DNA from: an uncultured Halomonas sp.
GTDB taxonomy: Bacteria; Pseudomonadota; Gammaproteobacteria; Pseudomonadales; Halomonadaceae
DNA length: 64,000 nucleotides
Reading direction: 5' to 3'
Assembly (NCBI RefSeq): GCF_947501415.1
Contig: NZ_CANMVL010000007.1
Span: 62,001-126,000, forward strand
Position numbers and translations under genes: made by a program
Notes under the pieces: generated by a model
What the model was told of the DNA's origin: nothing
What the model saw: the letters and a program-made list of their open reading frames with translations, nothing else
The model's database searches: none
Shown: piece after piece, positions 34,019 to 42,084 of the stretch
Layout: each line of letters opens with the position of its first letter
Position numbering within the stretch: position 1 is the stretch's first letter

Positions 34019-36202
34019 ATGAACGGGAGAGAGGAGGCGCATGGCCTGTCGACTCGGGTGCTGCTGGCCCATGTCTCACGGCTCGCCCGCCGTCGCTGGC
34101 GGGGCCTGGCATGGCTGCAGGGGGCTCCCCAGGCGTGCTGTGATGCGGCCGGCGAGTTATGGCGAGCCGGCACCTGGCGCTGCCCGCTCTGGGTGGCGCC
34201 GGCGTTACCTCCGCGGGTCGATGCGGCGCACTGGCTGGCACCTGCCCGTGCCCGGACACGCCTGGGGGGCGAGCATGATCTACTGGTGATCGACGCCGCC
34301 TCCGATGGGGCGGGCTTCGACCCCGACGCCGTGGCGGCCCTGGTCGGCACCCTGAAGGCGGGTGGCCTGCTGGTGTTGATGACTCCGGAGGAGTGGGGCA
34401 GCAGACCCGATGCCGACTATGCGCGGCTGGCCGAACACCCCTGGCGACCCGAGGCGCTGACCAGCCGCTATCTGGCCCGATTGGCGCGTCTACTGAGTGG
34501 TGCCGACCAGGTGATTCGCTGGCGGGCCGGTGAAACGCCTCGTTTACCCGGATTTCCCATCCGTCAGGCGCCTGCCGAGCGGCCGGTGACCGATGAAGAC
34601 TGTCTGACCGGTGACCAGGCCCAGGCGGTGGCTCGCCTGGCGCGGCTGCGTCGCCGTCGTCCGCTGGTGATCACCGCCGACCGTGGGCGCGGCAAGAGTG
34701 CGGCCCTGGGCATCGCCTGCGCCCGCTGGCTGGCCACGGGAGAGCAGGAGGTGTTGGTGACCGCACCGCGCCCGTCGGCGGTGGAGAGCCTCTTCGAGCG
34801 CCTTGCGGCGCTCTGCCCCCAGGGTGAGCGACGCGGGCATCTCTTCACTACCGACCAGGGTGACGTTCGCTTCGTGGCCCCGGATGCCCTTGCCGAGCTG
34901 GCCCGGCAGGGCGAAGCCGGCGGTGCCGGCCGTCTGCTGCTGGTGGATGAGGCGGCGGCGATTCCCGCCGCTCCGCTTGGCGAGTGGCTCGACGCCTTCC
35001 CACGGATCGCCTTTGCCACCACGGTGCACGGCTACGAGGGCTCCGGTCGCGGTTTTGCCCTGCGTTTCCGCGAGCGTCTCGAGCGCACCACCCCGGAGTG
35101 GCGAGGGTTGCATCTGGCCGAGCCGATCCGCTGGGCGAATGACGACCCCCTCGAGCCGCTGATCCATCGCCTGCTGATGCTGGATGCCGACCCGCCCGAG
35201 TCATCCTCTCGGCCGGCCGGTGACGTGCGGCAACTGTCGCGGGATACACTGGCCAGCGACGAGAGTAGCCTGCGTGGCCTGTTCGGCCTGCTGGTGCAGG
35301 CCCACTACCGCACCACGCCCAGCGATCTACGATTGCTGCTGGATGGCCCGGGCCTCACCGTTGGCAGTGTGGCGACCGGTGATGTGCCGCTCGGGGTGGT
35401 GATGACCGCAGATGAAGGGGGCTTCGAGGCGGGCCTGGCCGAGCGGGTCGCCCGTGGCGAGCGGCGGCCTCGTGGCCACCTCATGGCTCAGTCCCTGGCC
35501 GCCCATGCCGGCTCCCGGGCAGCGCTCACCGGGCATCTGCGTCGGGTGGTACGCATTGCGGTATCACCCCAGCGACGTCGCGAGGGGCTGGGGAGGCGGC
35601 TGATCGAGGCGGAGCTGGAGCGAGCGCGTCATGATGGCTGCGATCTGCTGGGGGCGAGCTTTGGCGCCGAACCGGCGCTAATGGCCTTCTGGCGACGCCA
35701 GGGATTTCACGCACTGCGCCTCGGGCTGACCCGTGAGACCGCCACGGGTGAACACGCCCTGATGGTGGCCCGGGCCACCAGCAAGCGCGGTGAGGCGCTG
35801 CTGGCCTCACTCGCCGCGCGCTTTCGGCGAGCCCTGCCCGGCCTGCTGGCCTTCGAACTTCGTGATCTGGCGCCGTCAGTGGCCGCCGCCCTGCTGGCGG
35901 AGGGCGGTGGGGCGAATCTCGCAGACGATGACCGCCGCGATGCCGAGGATGTCGCCGCCGGTCACCGCGAGCCGGCGCTGGCCCGGCCGGCGTTGCAGGC
36001 CCTGGTTCGTCATGCCCTGGCCCGCGGCATCCCCCTCGCCGATCCCGATCTTCTGCTGCTGGTGGCCTGGGGTTTTCAGGGGCTGAGTGGTGAGGCTCTG
36101 ACCCGGCATCTCGCTGTATCGGGCCGGCGCCAGGCCACCGCCCGCCTGCGCGAGGCGACGGCCATGCTGCTGTCCATCTCTTCCCCTTCAGCAACGGGCT
36201 GA
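34019..36202 (+). CDS. tmcA: tRNA(Met) cytidine acetyltransferase TmcA
   Basis: TmcA puts N4-acetylcytidine at the wobble base of elongator tRNA-Met. The 727-residue protein starts at ATG 34019 behind GGGGGAG. Domains in order: an N-terminal DUF1726-like domain; a helicase-like ATPase with Walker A 'ADRGRGKSAALG' and Walker B 'LLLVDEAAAIP'; a GNAT acetyltransferase domain ('RVVRIAVSPQRRREGLGRRLI', 'GASFGAEPALMAFWRRQGF'); and a C-terminal tRNA-binding helical domain. It is slightly longer than the E. coli enzyme. pepD follows 34 bases later. Confidence 0.95.
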   Translation: MNGREEAHGLSTRVLLAHVSRLARRRWRGLAWLQGAPQACCDAAGELWRAGTWRCPLWVAPALPPRVDAAHWLAPARARTRLGGEHDLLVIDAASDGAGFDPDAVAALVGTLKAGGLLVLMTPEEWGSRPDADYARLAEHPWRPEALTSRYLARLARLLSGADQVIRWRAGETPRLPGFPIRQAPAERPVTDEDCLTGDQAQAVARLARLRRRRPLVITADRGRGKSAALGIACARWLATGEQEVLVTAPRPSAVESLFERLAALCPQGERRGHLFTTDQGDVRFVAPDALAELARQGEAGGAGRLLLVDEAAAIPAAPLGEWLDAFPRIAFATTVHGYEGSGRGFALRFRERLERTTPEWRGLHLAEPIRWANDDPLEPLIHRLLMLDADPPESSSRPAGDVRQLSRDTLASDESSLRGLFGLLVQAHYRTTPSDLRLLLDGPGLTVGSVATGDVPLGVVMTADEGGFEAGLAERVARGERRPRGHLMAQSLAAHAGSRAALTGHLRRVVRIAVSPQRRREGLGRRLIEAELERARHDGCDLLGASFGAEPALMAFWRRQGFHALRLGLTRETATGEHALMVARATSKRGEALLASLAARFRRALPGLLAFELRDLAPSVAAALLAEGGGANLADDDRRDAEDVAAGHREPALARPALQALVRHALARGIPLADPDLLLLVAWGFQGLSGEALTRHLAVSGRRQATARLREATAMLLSISSPSATG

Positions 36203-36236
36203 GTAAGGTAGGTCGGTTACTCAGGAAGGGATCATC

Positions 36237-37697
36237 ATGAACGAACATCTCGATCGGCTCTCGCCACAGCCGCTCTGGCGCCATTTCCGCACCCTTTGCG
36301 AGACTCCGCGCCCCTCCGGCCATGAGGCCGCCCTGGCGGCACGCCTCGAAGCCTGGGCCGACGCACAGGGACTGGCGCATGAGCGTGATGCCTTCGGCAA
36401 CCTGCTGATTCGCAAGCCGGCCTCTCGCGGTCATGAGCAGGCCCCCGGCGTGATCTTCCAGGGTCACCTGGATATGGTCCCCCAGGCCAACAGCGACCAC
36501 CCCCACGACTTTACCCGCGACCCCATCGAGACCTACCTCGACGATGACGGCTGGCTGCGGGCCCGCAATACCACCCTGGGCGCCGATAACGGCCTCGGCG
36601 TGGCCGCCGCCCTGGCCATCCTCGAGGATGACGACCTCATCCACGGTCCGCTGGAAGCGATTTTTACCTTGGAGGAAGAGTCCGGCATGGGCGGGGCGCT
36701 CAACCTCGCCGAAGGGTGGCTGCAAGGACACTACCTGCTCAACCTCGACTCCGAGGATCGTGGCGAGGTGTTTATCGGCTGCGCCGGAGGCACCGATGTG
36801 GTGGTCGAGGCGCAATTGCCCACCGCGGCGCTGGCCGACGATGAGGTGACGCTTCGCCTGTCGCTGACCGGGCTGCGCGGCGGTCACTCCGGGATCGATA
36901 TCGACAAGGGGCGGGGTAACGCCAACCGACTGCTGGTGCGGGTGATGCGTGTCCTGGAGCGCCTCGATGTCAGGCTGGCAAGCTACCAGGGAGGCACCCT
37001 GCGCAACGCGCTGCCTCGCGAGGCCTTTGCGACCCTGGCGCTGCCCGAGGAGGAGCTCGAGGCCGCCAAGGCTGAGGTGGCGGCCCTGCAGACCATCCTG
37101 CGCAAGGAGTTTGCCGGTGTCGATGATGCACTGACGTTGACCCTCGAGCCGGTCGAGGTGCCCGCCGAGGAACCGCTCACCGGTCAGGCGACGCATCTAC
37201 TGCTGGCCGCCATCCATGCAGCGCCCTGTGGCGTCGAGCGCATGAGCCAGGAGGTGCCGGGCGTGGTGGAGACCTCCAACAACCTGGGGGTCGTGAGCCT
37301 CGCGGCGGGGCGTTTCCATCTCGGCGCCCTGGTACGCTCGCTGCACGACAGCGCGGCCCAGGACCTGGCCGATCGGCTGCGTGCCGTGTTCGAGCTGACC
37401 GGTGCCAAGGTGCGTCTCGAGAATGGTTATCCGGGGTGGGCTCCCCAGCGAGACAGCGAGCTGCTGACGCGCTTTAAGCGCGTGCACCTCGAGCAGCTGG
37501 GCAGCGAGCCGGCGGTCAAGGTCATTCATGCCGGGCTCGAGTGCGGCATTCTGGGCGGCAAGTACCCGGCGCTTGAGATGATCTCCTTCGGTCCGCTGAT
37601 TCGCGGTGCTCATTCGCCGGATGAGCGAGTCGAGGTCGCTTCGGTGGAGGAGTTCTGGATGCTGCTGCGTGCCCTGGTGGAGGACCTGACGCGCTGA
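36237..37697 (+). CDS. pepD: Aminoacyl-histidine dipeptidase (peptidase D)
   Basis: A 486-residue M20-family metallopeptidase that cuts Xaa-His and other dipeptides in the cytoplasm. Zinc-ligand motifs are visible: 'IFQGHLDMVPQ', 'TTLGADNGLGVA', 'EEESGMGGA' and 'LNLDSED', with C-terminal 'HAGLECGILGGKYP' carrying the last His. 'ETPRPSGHE' at the N-terminus is the PepD signature. AGGAAGG precedes the ATG. A perfect terminator hairpin follows. Confidence 0.95.
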   Translation: MNEHLDRLSPQPLWRHFRTLCETPRPSGHEAALAARLEAWADAQGLAHERDAFGNLLIRKPASRGHEQAPGVIFQGHLDMVPQANSDHPHDFTRDPIETYLDDDGWLRARNTTLGADNGLGVAAALAILEDDDLIHGPLEAIFTLEEESGMGGALNLAEGWLQGHYLLNLDSEDRGEVFIGCAGGTDVVVEAQLPTAALADDEVTLRLSLTGLRGGHSGIDIDKGRGNANRLLVRVMRVLERLDVRLASYQGGTLRNALPREAFATLALPEEELEAAKAEVAALQTILRKEFAGVDDALTLTLEPVEVPAEEPLTGQATHLLLAAIHAAPCGVERMSQEVPGVVETSNNLGVVSLAAGRFHLGALVRSLHDSAAQDLADRLRAVFELTGAKVRLENGYPGWAPQRDSELLTRFKRVHLEQLGSEPAVKVIHAGLECGILGGKYPALEMISFGPLIRGAHSPDERVEVASVEEFWMLLRALVEDLTR

Positions 37698-37728
37698 CAG
37701 GTGCGTGGTCCGAGGTATTCGTGCCAGA

Positions 37729-37765
37729 CACGACAACGCCGGGCCTTGGGCCCGGCGTTGTCGTG
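37729..37765. terminator. Terminator hairpin between pepD and dps
   Basis: A perfect 17-bp stem (37729-37745 with 37749-37765) and a 3-base loop. No strong T-run is present on either strand, but its size and placement between converging genes support termination or transcript protection. Confidence 0.65.
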
Positions 37766-37802
37766 ACATGACCCGTGATGCCTGATTGGGTCGGGTCCTG
37801 AA

Positions 37803-38276
37803 TCAGGCGAGGTAGCTGGCCAGCATCCACACGGTCTTCTCCTGCTCGCGGATATAGTCGCCGGCCTGGGCGGCGGTGCCCTCGTCGTCGGCATCCGAGG
37901 CCAGGGAGAGGATCTCGCGCTGCAGCTCGATCAGTACCTGGTAGCCCACCAGCACGCCCTCGACGCAGGCCTTGCCGTCCGAGACGTTCTTGTCCTCGGT
38001 GATGCGCGAGACCTCCACATAATCGCTGTAGGCATGCAGCGGCTGGTGGCCCAGGGTAAGCACGCGTTCGGCGACCTCATCGATCTTGGTCAGCAGGTCG
38101 GTATAGAGCTCCTCGAACTTCTCGTGGAGCTGGAAGAACTGGGGCCCCTTCACGTTCCAGTGATAGCCGCGCACGTTCATGTAGAAGACCTGGTAGTTGG
38201 CCAGCAGCTCATTGAGTTTCTCGGCGAGCTGGCTGGCGCTGGCCTCGTGCAGGCCGATGCGGTTGGTATCGCTCAT
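37803..38276 (-). CDS. Dps/ferritin-like DNA-protection protein
   Basis: A 157-residue ferritin-like protein with the Dps ferroxidase motif: 'YHWNVKGPQFFQLHEKFEELY' split across the dimer interface (His in 'YHW', Asp/Glu in 'TDLLTKIDEVAERV'). Dps dodecamers oxidise and store iron and protect DNA during stress. The ATG at 38276 has a full AGGAGG site; the longer frame is rejected. The lysine-rich DNA-binding tail seen in E. coli Dps is absent, so DNA binding is uncertain. Confidence 0.92.
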   Translation of the reverse strand: MSDTNRIGLHEASASQLAEKLNELLANYQVFYMNVRGYHWNVKGPQFFQLHEKFEELYTDLLTKIDEVAERVLTLGHQPLHAYSDYVEVSRITEDKNVSDGKACVEGVLVGYQVLIELQREILSLASDADDEGTAAQAGDYIREQEKTVWMLASYLA

Positions 38277-38412
38277 GCGAATGCCTCCTTGGTGGTGTCG
38301 GTTTACATGATCCATGTATCGCCCGCTGGCGGACAGTGAATCCTGACCATGAGCATCATAGCCATGATGAATGACATCTTGGCGAAGGGAGCGGACTTCA
38401 AGGGGGCTGCGT

Positions 38413-38451
38413 CATCCTGACGCGTCGGGCGTCGGGCGTCGCGTCAGGATG
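38413..38451. repeat. 12-bp hairpin with tandem TCGGGCG in the loop
   Basis: CATCCTGACGCG (38413-38424) pairs perfectly with CGCGTCAGGATG (38440-38451). The 15-base loop holds TCGGGCG twice in tandem. It lies between the divergent dps and lipoprotein genes, 81 bases before the latter, and has no T-run. It could be an operator or a small mobile repeat. Confidence 0.4.
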
Positions 38452-38531
38452 CCGCCGTCTTGCAATGTTCCCTCGTCACGGCCTCCTGCCTACACTGAAG
38501 TCGTCAGTCGTCCAACCCTGGGAGAGAGACC

Positions 38532-39071
38532 ATGCGTCCCTGGCCGTTGCTTGTCCTGCTGGTGCTGGCCGGCTGCCAGACCGTTCCTTCCACGCTGCCG
38601 GAGGCGGAGCCGCCCCCTGCGGCGGCCTGTCTCTGGTCAACCGTGGGTGTGCCGGTCACCGAGACGCTGCGGCGGGCGGTGGTTGCCCTGGAGGATGACG
38701 GCTTTCTTATCCGCCATACCGCGACCGCTCCGGCACTGGTAAGCGCAGAGCGTACCCGCATCCTGCCCGGCTACGGCGACCGCCATGGTGACTGGGAGCG
38801 TCGTGGTGTGTTCGGCGGTATCGGCCTGGGCGGTGGTCGTGGTGGTTTCGGTGGAGGGGTGATGATCGGCTTCGGTGGAGTGGGCAGCCTGACCCGCGAT
38901 GCCACCGAGCTGGAGCGTGTCTCGTTGCTGGTCGGTGACGGGGAGGTGCGGGTCAGTCGCGACCTTCAGGTCATCGACTGGCGAGGTGAGCTCGCGGAGT
39001 CGCGAAGCGCCAGTACCGAGGCATTCTGTGGTGGCCTGCGCCGGGCCATGGATGCCGGAGGTGAGCCATGA
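38532..39071 (+). CDS. Putative lipoprotein with a glycine-rich middle (paralogue of the next gene)
   Basis: A 179-residue exported protein with a lipoprotein signal ('LLVLLVLAGC', lipid Cys near residue 15). A globular part follows with 'AVVALEDDGFLIRHTATAPALVSAER', then a Gly-rich segment ('GGIGLGGGRGGFGGG') and a C-terminal part. I do not recognise a named family. The 'AL...GF[LV]IRH' stretch is shared with the downstream lipoprotein, which overlaps it by 4 bases (ATGA), so the two are probably coexpressed paralogues in the same envelope complex. Confidence 0.75.
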   Translation: MRPWPLLVLLVLAGCQTVPSTLPEAEPPPAAACLWSTVGVPVTETLRRAVVALEDDGFLIRHTATAPALVSAERTRILPGYGDRHGDWERRGVFGGIGLGGGRGGFGGGVMIGFGGVGSLTRDATELERVSLLVGDGEVRVSRDLQVIDWRGELAESRSASTEAFCGGLRRAMDAGGEP

Positions 39072-39436
39072 GTCGTCTGGCTGGCATGTTACTGGTGGTA
39101 GGGCTGCTGACCGGCTGTGCGACCCCACCATCTTCGGTGCCGCCGGTGATGCTCTCCTCACAGGCCTCCTCCTCATGTGCCCTGCAGGCCACCGCCGAGG
39201 CACTGATGTCGCGCGGTTATGTGGTGCGCCATGCCGATGCCTCGCTGGGACGCCTGGAGGCGGTGTTCTCGCGCTGGCCGGGCTACCGGGTGCTGGTGGC
39301 AATCGAGTCGCCTGGAACCGATGGCCACCTCGCCTTGACGGCCCTCCGCTGCGGACGCCCCATGCCCTCCGCCACCTTGGAGCGGCTGGCGTCGGATATC
39401 GCCGCACGCCTCGTCGACTGCGAGGCCAGGCAATAG
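39068..39436 (+). CDS. Small putative lipoprotein (paralogue of the upstream gene)
   Basis: A 122-residue protein with lipobox 'LLTGC'. The mature part has 'ALMSRGYVVRHADASLGRLEAVFSR', which aligns with 'ALEDDGFLIRHTATAPALVSAERTR' of the upstream gene without a gap. Two Cys ('SSCALQ' and 'ALRCGRP') could form a disulfide. Translationally coupled to the upstream gene. Function unknown. Confidence 0.75.
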   Translation: MSRLAGMLLVVGLLTGCATPPSSVPPVMLSSQASSSCALQATAEALMSRGYVVRHADASLGRLEAVFSRWPGYRVLVAIESPGTDGHLALTALRCGRPMPSATLERLASDIAARLVDCEARQ

Positions 39437-39438
39437 CC

Positions 39439-39882
39439 TCAGGAGGCCCGCGTCTCTTCAAGTTGCAGGTCGGGCCCCTCGAGCATGGCCAACACCCGGT
39501 CTCGCATGGCGGCCAGAGTGTCGAGGTCGTAGGGTGTCGCCTCCCCCTGCCCCCAGACCGGTCCCGGCCAGAGCTCATCCTCCGTGCGGCGCAGCACCAG
39601 ATGCATATGCAGCTGCGCCACCACGTTGCCGAGGCTTGCCACATTGAGCTTGTCGGCCCCCATCAGTGCCTTGAAGGCCTGGCCGATGCGGCTTGTCTCG
39701 TGCCACAGCTGCCGCTGCTCCGCCTCGCTCAGCTCGAAGACCTCGCTGATGCCATGCCGCCGCGGGATCAGCAGCAACCAGGGAAAACGGCTATCGTTCA
39801 TCAGCCGCAGCTGGCATAGCGGCAGCTCGGTGATCGGGTAGCTGTCCTCCACCAGGCGGGGGTCTGGCTCGAAGTGATCCAT
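39439..39882 (-). CDS. HIT-domain protein
   Basis: A 147-residue histidine-triad-fold protein: 'SRFPWLLLIPRRHGISEVFEL' and 'NVASLGNVVAQLHMHLVLRR'. HIT enzymes hydrolyse or transfer nucleotides. The triad here reads H-M-H-L-V, so the third His of the classical HxHxH motif is Val, as I recall for the Pseudomonas-type subgroup; activity is uncertain. It converges on the lipoprotein pair, with the stop codons 3 bases apart. Confidence 0.85.
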   Translation of the reverse strand: MDHFEPDPRLVEDSYPITELPLCQLRLMNDSRFPWLLLIPRRHGISEVFELSEAEQRQLWHETSRIGQAFKALMGADKLNVASLGNVVAQLHMHLVLRRTEDELWPGPVWGQGEATPYDLDTLAAMRDRVLAMLEGPDLQLEETRAS

Positions 39883-40008
39883 CGGGGCTCTCCGGGGTAG
39901 TCAGCGAGTGGTATCGGCTGTCCAGCATCATGCCACATAACCGCGGGGAGTTTTCCCCGTTTGCTCGGGCGGCTAAGCTGTGCGGCTCTCTCCTGAAAGG
40001 ACTCTTCC

Positions 40009-40755
40009 ATGACCCTGCTCGAAGCATTGGCCATGCTGCTGATCGGTGCCCTGGCCGGCTTTATCAACGTGCTCTCCGCCGGCGGCTCCATGCTTACCCT
40101 GCCGCTGTTGATGTTCCTGGGCCTGCCGCCTCAGGAGGCCAACGGTACCAATCGTGTCTCCATTGCCCTGCAGAGCGTCTCGGCGGTATACAACTTCTTC
40201 CGTGCCGGGGCGCGCCATCTGGGGCTCTCGCTGCGCCTCTCCGTGCCGGCGGTGGTGGGTTCGCTGGTCGGGGCCTGGCTAGCCCTACGCACCGGCGATG
40301 CCCTGTTCGAGGCGATTCTGATCGTGGTGATGGCGGGCTCGGCGCTGTTGATGCTGCTGCCCCAGCCACGCCTGGATACCCGGCCGCTGACCCCCGAGCG
40401 GCTGACGCCGGCGGTCTATCTGGCGATGTTTGTCATCGGCCTCTATGGCGGCTTTATCCAGGTGGGGGTGGGCATCCTCTTTATCGTGGTGCTCTACCGC
40501 ATGCTCAAGATCGACCTGGCTCAGGTCAACGTCTTCAAGGTGCTGATCGTGCTGGTCTACACCCTGCCGGCGCTGGCCATCTTTCTGGTCAATGATCAGG
40601 TGCGCTGGAGCTATGGTCTGGTGCTGGCGCTGGGCAGCATGTCGGGCGCCTGGCTGGCGGTAAGGGTCAATGTCAGCCCGCGTGGCGCCTTTGTGGTCAA
40701 GTGGCTCACGGTGGCGGTGATCGCGGCGATTATCCTCAGGCTGCTGCTGGGATAA
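40009..40755 (+). CDS. TauE/SafE family sulfite/organosulfur exporter-like permease
   Basis: A 248-residue membrane protein with about eight hydrophobic segments. The first repeat carries 'LIGALAGFINVLSAGGSMLTLP' and 'LPPQEANGTNRVSIALQS', the second 'GLYGGFIQVGVGILFIV', both typical of the TauE/SafE (DUF81) family. These export or import sulfite, sulfoacetate or other anions. No sulfonate genes are nearby, so the substrate is unknown. GAAAGGA precedes the ATG. Confidence 0.9.
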   Translation: MTLLEALAMLLIGALAGFINVLSAGGSMLTLPLLMFLGLPPQEANGTNRVSIALQSVSAVYNFFRAGARHLGLSLRLSVPAVVGSLVGAWLALRTGDALFEAILIVVMAGSALLMLLPQPRLDTRPLTPERLTPAVYLAMFVIGLYGGFIQVGVGILFIVVLYRMLKIDLAQVNVFKVLIVLVYTLPALAIFLVNDQVRWSYGLVLALGSMSGAWLAVRVNVSPRGAFVVKWLTVAVIAAIILRLLLG

Positions 40756-40820
40756 GGCGAAGCTCGCCGTGAGCTGCTAAATTACGTGTGCAACATTCCC
40801 AACTCACAAGGAGGTCGATC

Positions 40821-40952
40821 ATGAAGCGTACTCTGATGATGCTGGTGGCGGCACTGTTCGCCGTTTCTCTGCTTTCTGGCTGCAATACCGTTCGCGGCGC
40901 CGGCCAGGATATCGAGCAGGGTGGCGAGGCCGTTCAGGACGCCGCTTCCTGA
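40821..40952 (+). CDS. Entericidin-family small lipoprotein
   Basis: A 43-residue gene with a strong ribosome-binding site (AGGAGGT). The product reads 'MKRTLMMLVAALFAVSLLSG' then Cys, followed by 'NTVRGAGQDIEQGGEAVQDA'. Signal peptide, lipobox 'LLSGC' and the amphipathic 'GQDI..GGEAV.DA' helix match entericidin A/B, membrane lipoproteins linked to stress-induced lysis. The stop codon runs straight into the first of three 43-bp tandem repeats. Confidence 0.88.
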   Translation: MKRTLMMLVAALFAVSLLSGCNTVRGAGQDIEQGGEAVQDAAS

Positions 40953-41079
40953 ACAGAGCCCCGGATCGGCCAGTCTGCACCGGTATTCTGACTGAACAGA
41001 GCCCCGGATCGGCCAGTCCGCACCGGCATTCTGACTGAGCAGAGCCCCGGATCGGCCAGTCTGCATCGGCATTCTGAAC
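40951..41079 (+). repeat. Three tandem 43-bp repeats after the entericidin gene
   Basis: Units at 40951-40993, 40994-41036 and 41037-41079, each starting GAACAGAGCCCCGGATCGGC or a one-base variant and ending in a CGG(T/C)ATTCTGA segment. They differ at only a few positions each. The core GGATCGGCCAG recurs once more in the terminator at 41097-41132, so the array looks like an expanded, decayed copy of the terminator region. It does not encode protein in the sense frame. Confidence 0.85.
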
Positions 41080-41096
41080 CGAGCCATGGTGAGTCA

Positions 41097-41132
41097 ACTG
41101 CCGGATCGGCCAGGCCGCTCCGGCAGTTTTTT
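41097..41132 (+). terminator. Rho-independent terminator after the entericidin repeats
   Basis: ACTGCCGG (41097-41104) pairs with CCGGCAGT (41120-41127), with extra GGCC pairing possible inside the loop, and a run of six T follows. It is the probable end of the entericidin transcript. Confidence 0.8.
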
Positions 41133-41169
41133 GGTATAGATCGAGCTTGGACCCGACAAGGAAGCCCAG

Positions 41170-41490
41170 ATGGTTGTAACGAGACTCTCACCGCTACTCT
41201 TCGGCCTGCTGCTGGCGGGCTGCAGTAGCATGAATTCGGCGCCGGAGCCCGAGCCAGCTCCGCTGCCGCCTCGCGTGGAAAGCGGCGGGGAGTGTGGTGC
41301 CCAGCGCGTTCAGGACCGTATCGGTCGTACCTACAGCGTGTCCCTGGGCAAGGCGATTCACGCCGAGAGTGAAGCGTCGGCCATTCGAGTGATTCGCCCC
41401 GGTACGGCGGTGACTCTGGACCATCGACCAGATCGTATCAATGTCCACCTGGACAGAGCGGATATCATCCTCAACCTGGACTGCGGCTAG
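41170..41490 (+). CDS. I78-family peptidase-inhibitor-like lipoprotein
   Basis: A 106-residue exported protein with lipobox 'GLLLAGC', a Pro-rich linker ('PEPEPAPLPP') and a small domain: 'CGAQRVQDRIGRTYS', 'IRVIRPGTAVTLDHRPDRINVHLD' and a final Cys. This is the inhibitor I78 pattern (potato-inhibitor-I-like fold, 'G....D.R..R.NV..D'). It probably blocks serine proteases at the cell envelope. Its last 4 bases overlap the convergent thioesterase gene. Confidence 0.85.
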   Translation: MVVTRLSPLLFGLLLAGCSSMNSAPEPEPAPLPPRVESGGECGAQRVQDRIGRTYSVSLGKAIHAESEASAIRVIRPGTAVTLDHRPDRINVHLDRADIILNLDCG

Positions 41491-42014
41491 TCGTCATCTT
41501 CTTTGGCGCCGTGCTCGGCCTGGGTGCGGCGCTGTTCCTCTTCGGCCTGCTTGCGAAGCTTCTTGCGCAGGGCCGCCTTCTCGAAACGCAGCTTCTGCAC
41601 CTTCGTGTCAAGCGCCAGCGGAGGCACAGGCGCCGGCTTGCCATCGCCATCCACCGCCACCATGGTCAGGTAGCAGCTGTTGGTGTGGCGGATCAGCTTG
41701 TTCTGGATATCCTCGGCCACCACCTTGACGCCGATCTCCATGGAGGAGCGGCCCACATGGTTGACGCAGGCCAGGAAGGTCACCAGCTCCCCCACATGGA
41801 TCGGCTGCTTGAACAGCACCTGGTCTACCGAGAGGGTAACCACATAGTGGCCCGAGTAGCGGCTGGCGCAGGCGTAGGCCACCTCATCTAGCTTCTTGAG
41901 GATGGCACCACCATGCACCTTGCCACTGAAGTTGGCCATGTCGGGGGTCATCAACACGGTCATCGACAGCTCGTGCTGGCCGGGCAGGGCGCCGGACAGG
42001 TCGTTGTCGTCCAT
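41487..42014 (-). CDS. Acyl-CoA thioesterase, YciA-type hot-dog fold
   Basis: A 175-residue cytoplasmic enzyme from ATG 42014 with an AAGGAGA site. The hot-dog motif 'GKVHGGAILKKLDEVAYACASRYSG' contains the catalytic Asp, and 'VDQVLFKQPIHVGELVTFLA' and 'HTNSCYLTMVAVDGDGKPAPVPPL' follow. The C-terminal ~40 residues are charged and helical. It hydrolyses acyl-CoAs of uncertain length. atoE lies upstream on the same strand. Confidence 0.9.
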   Translation of the reverse strand: MDDNDLSGALPGQHELSMTVLMTPDMANFSGKVHGGAILKKLDEVAYACASRYSGHYVVTLSVDQVLFKQPIHVGELVTFLACVNHVGRSSMEIGVKVVAEDIQNKLIRHTNSCYLTMVAVDGDGKPAPVPPLALDTKVQKLRFEKAALRKKLRKQAEEEQRRTQAEHGAKEDDD

Positions 42015-42084
42015 TGGATCTCCTTGTGTGTTATCCACAGCCGGACGCCCCGCCCGTCTGGGGACAGGGCGCTTCGGCGGAGGG

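Noticed and set aside
40782-41191. Minus-strand frames with repeated 'DWPIRGS' or 'GLADPGLCS' units over the 43-bp repeats
   Set aside because: All overlapping frames are repeat artefacts on the strand opposite the entericidin gene; no ribosome-binding site.
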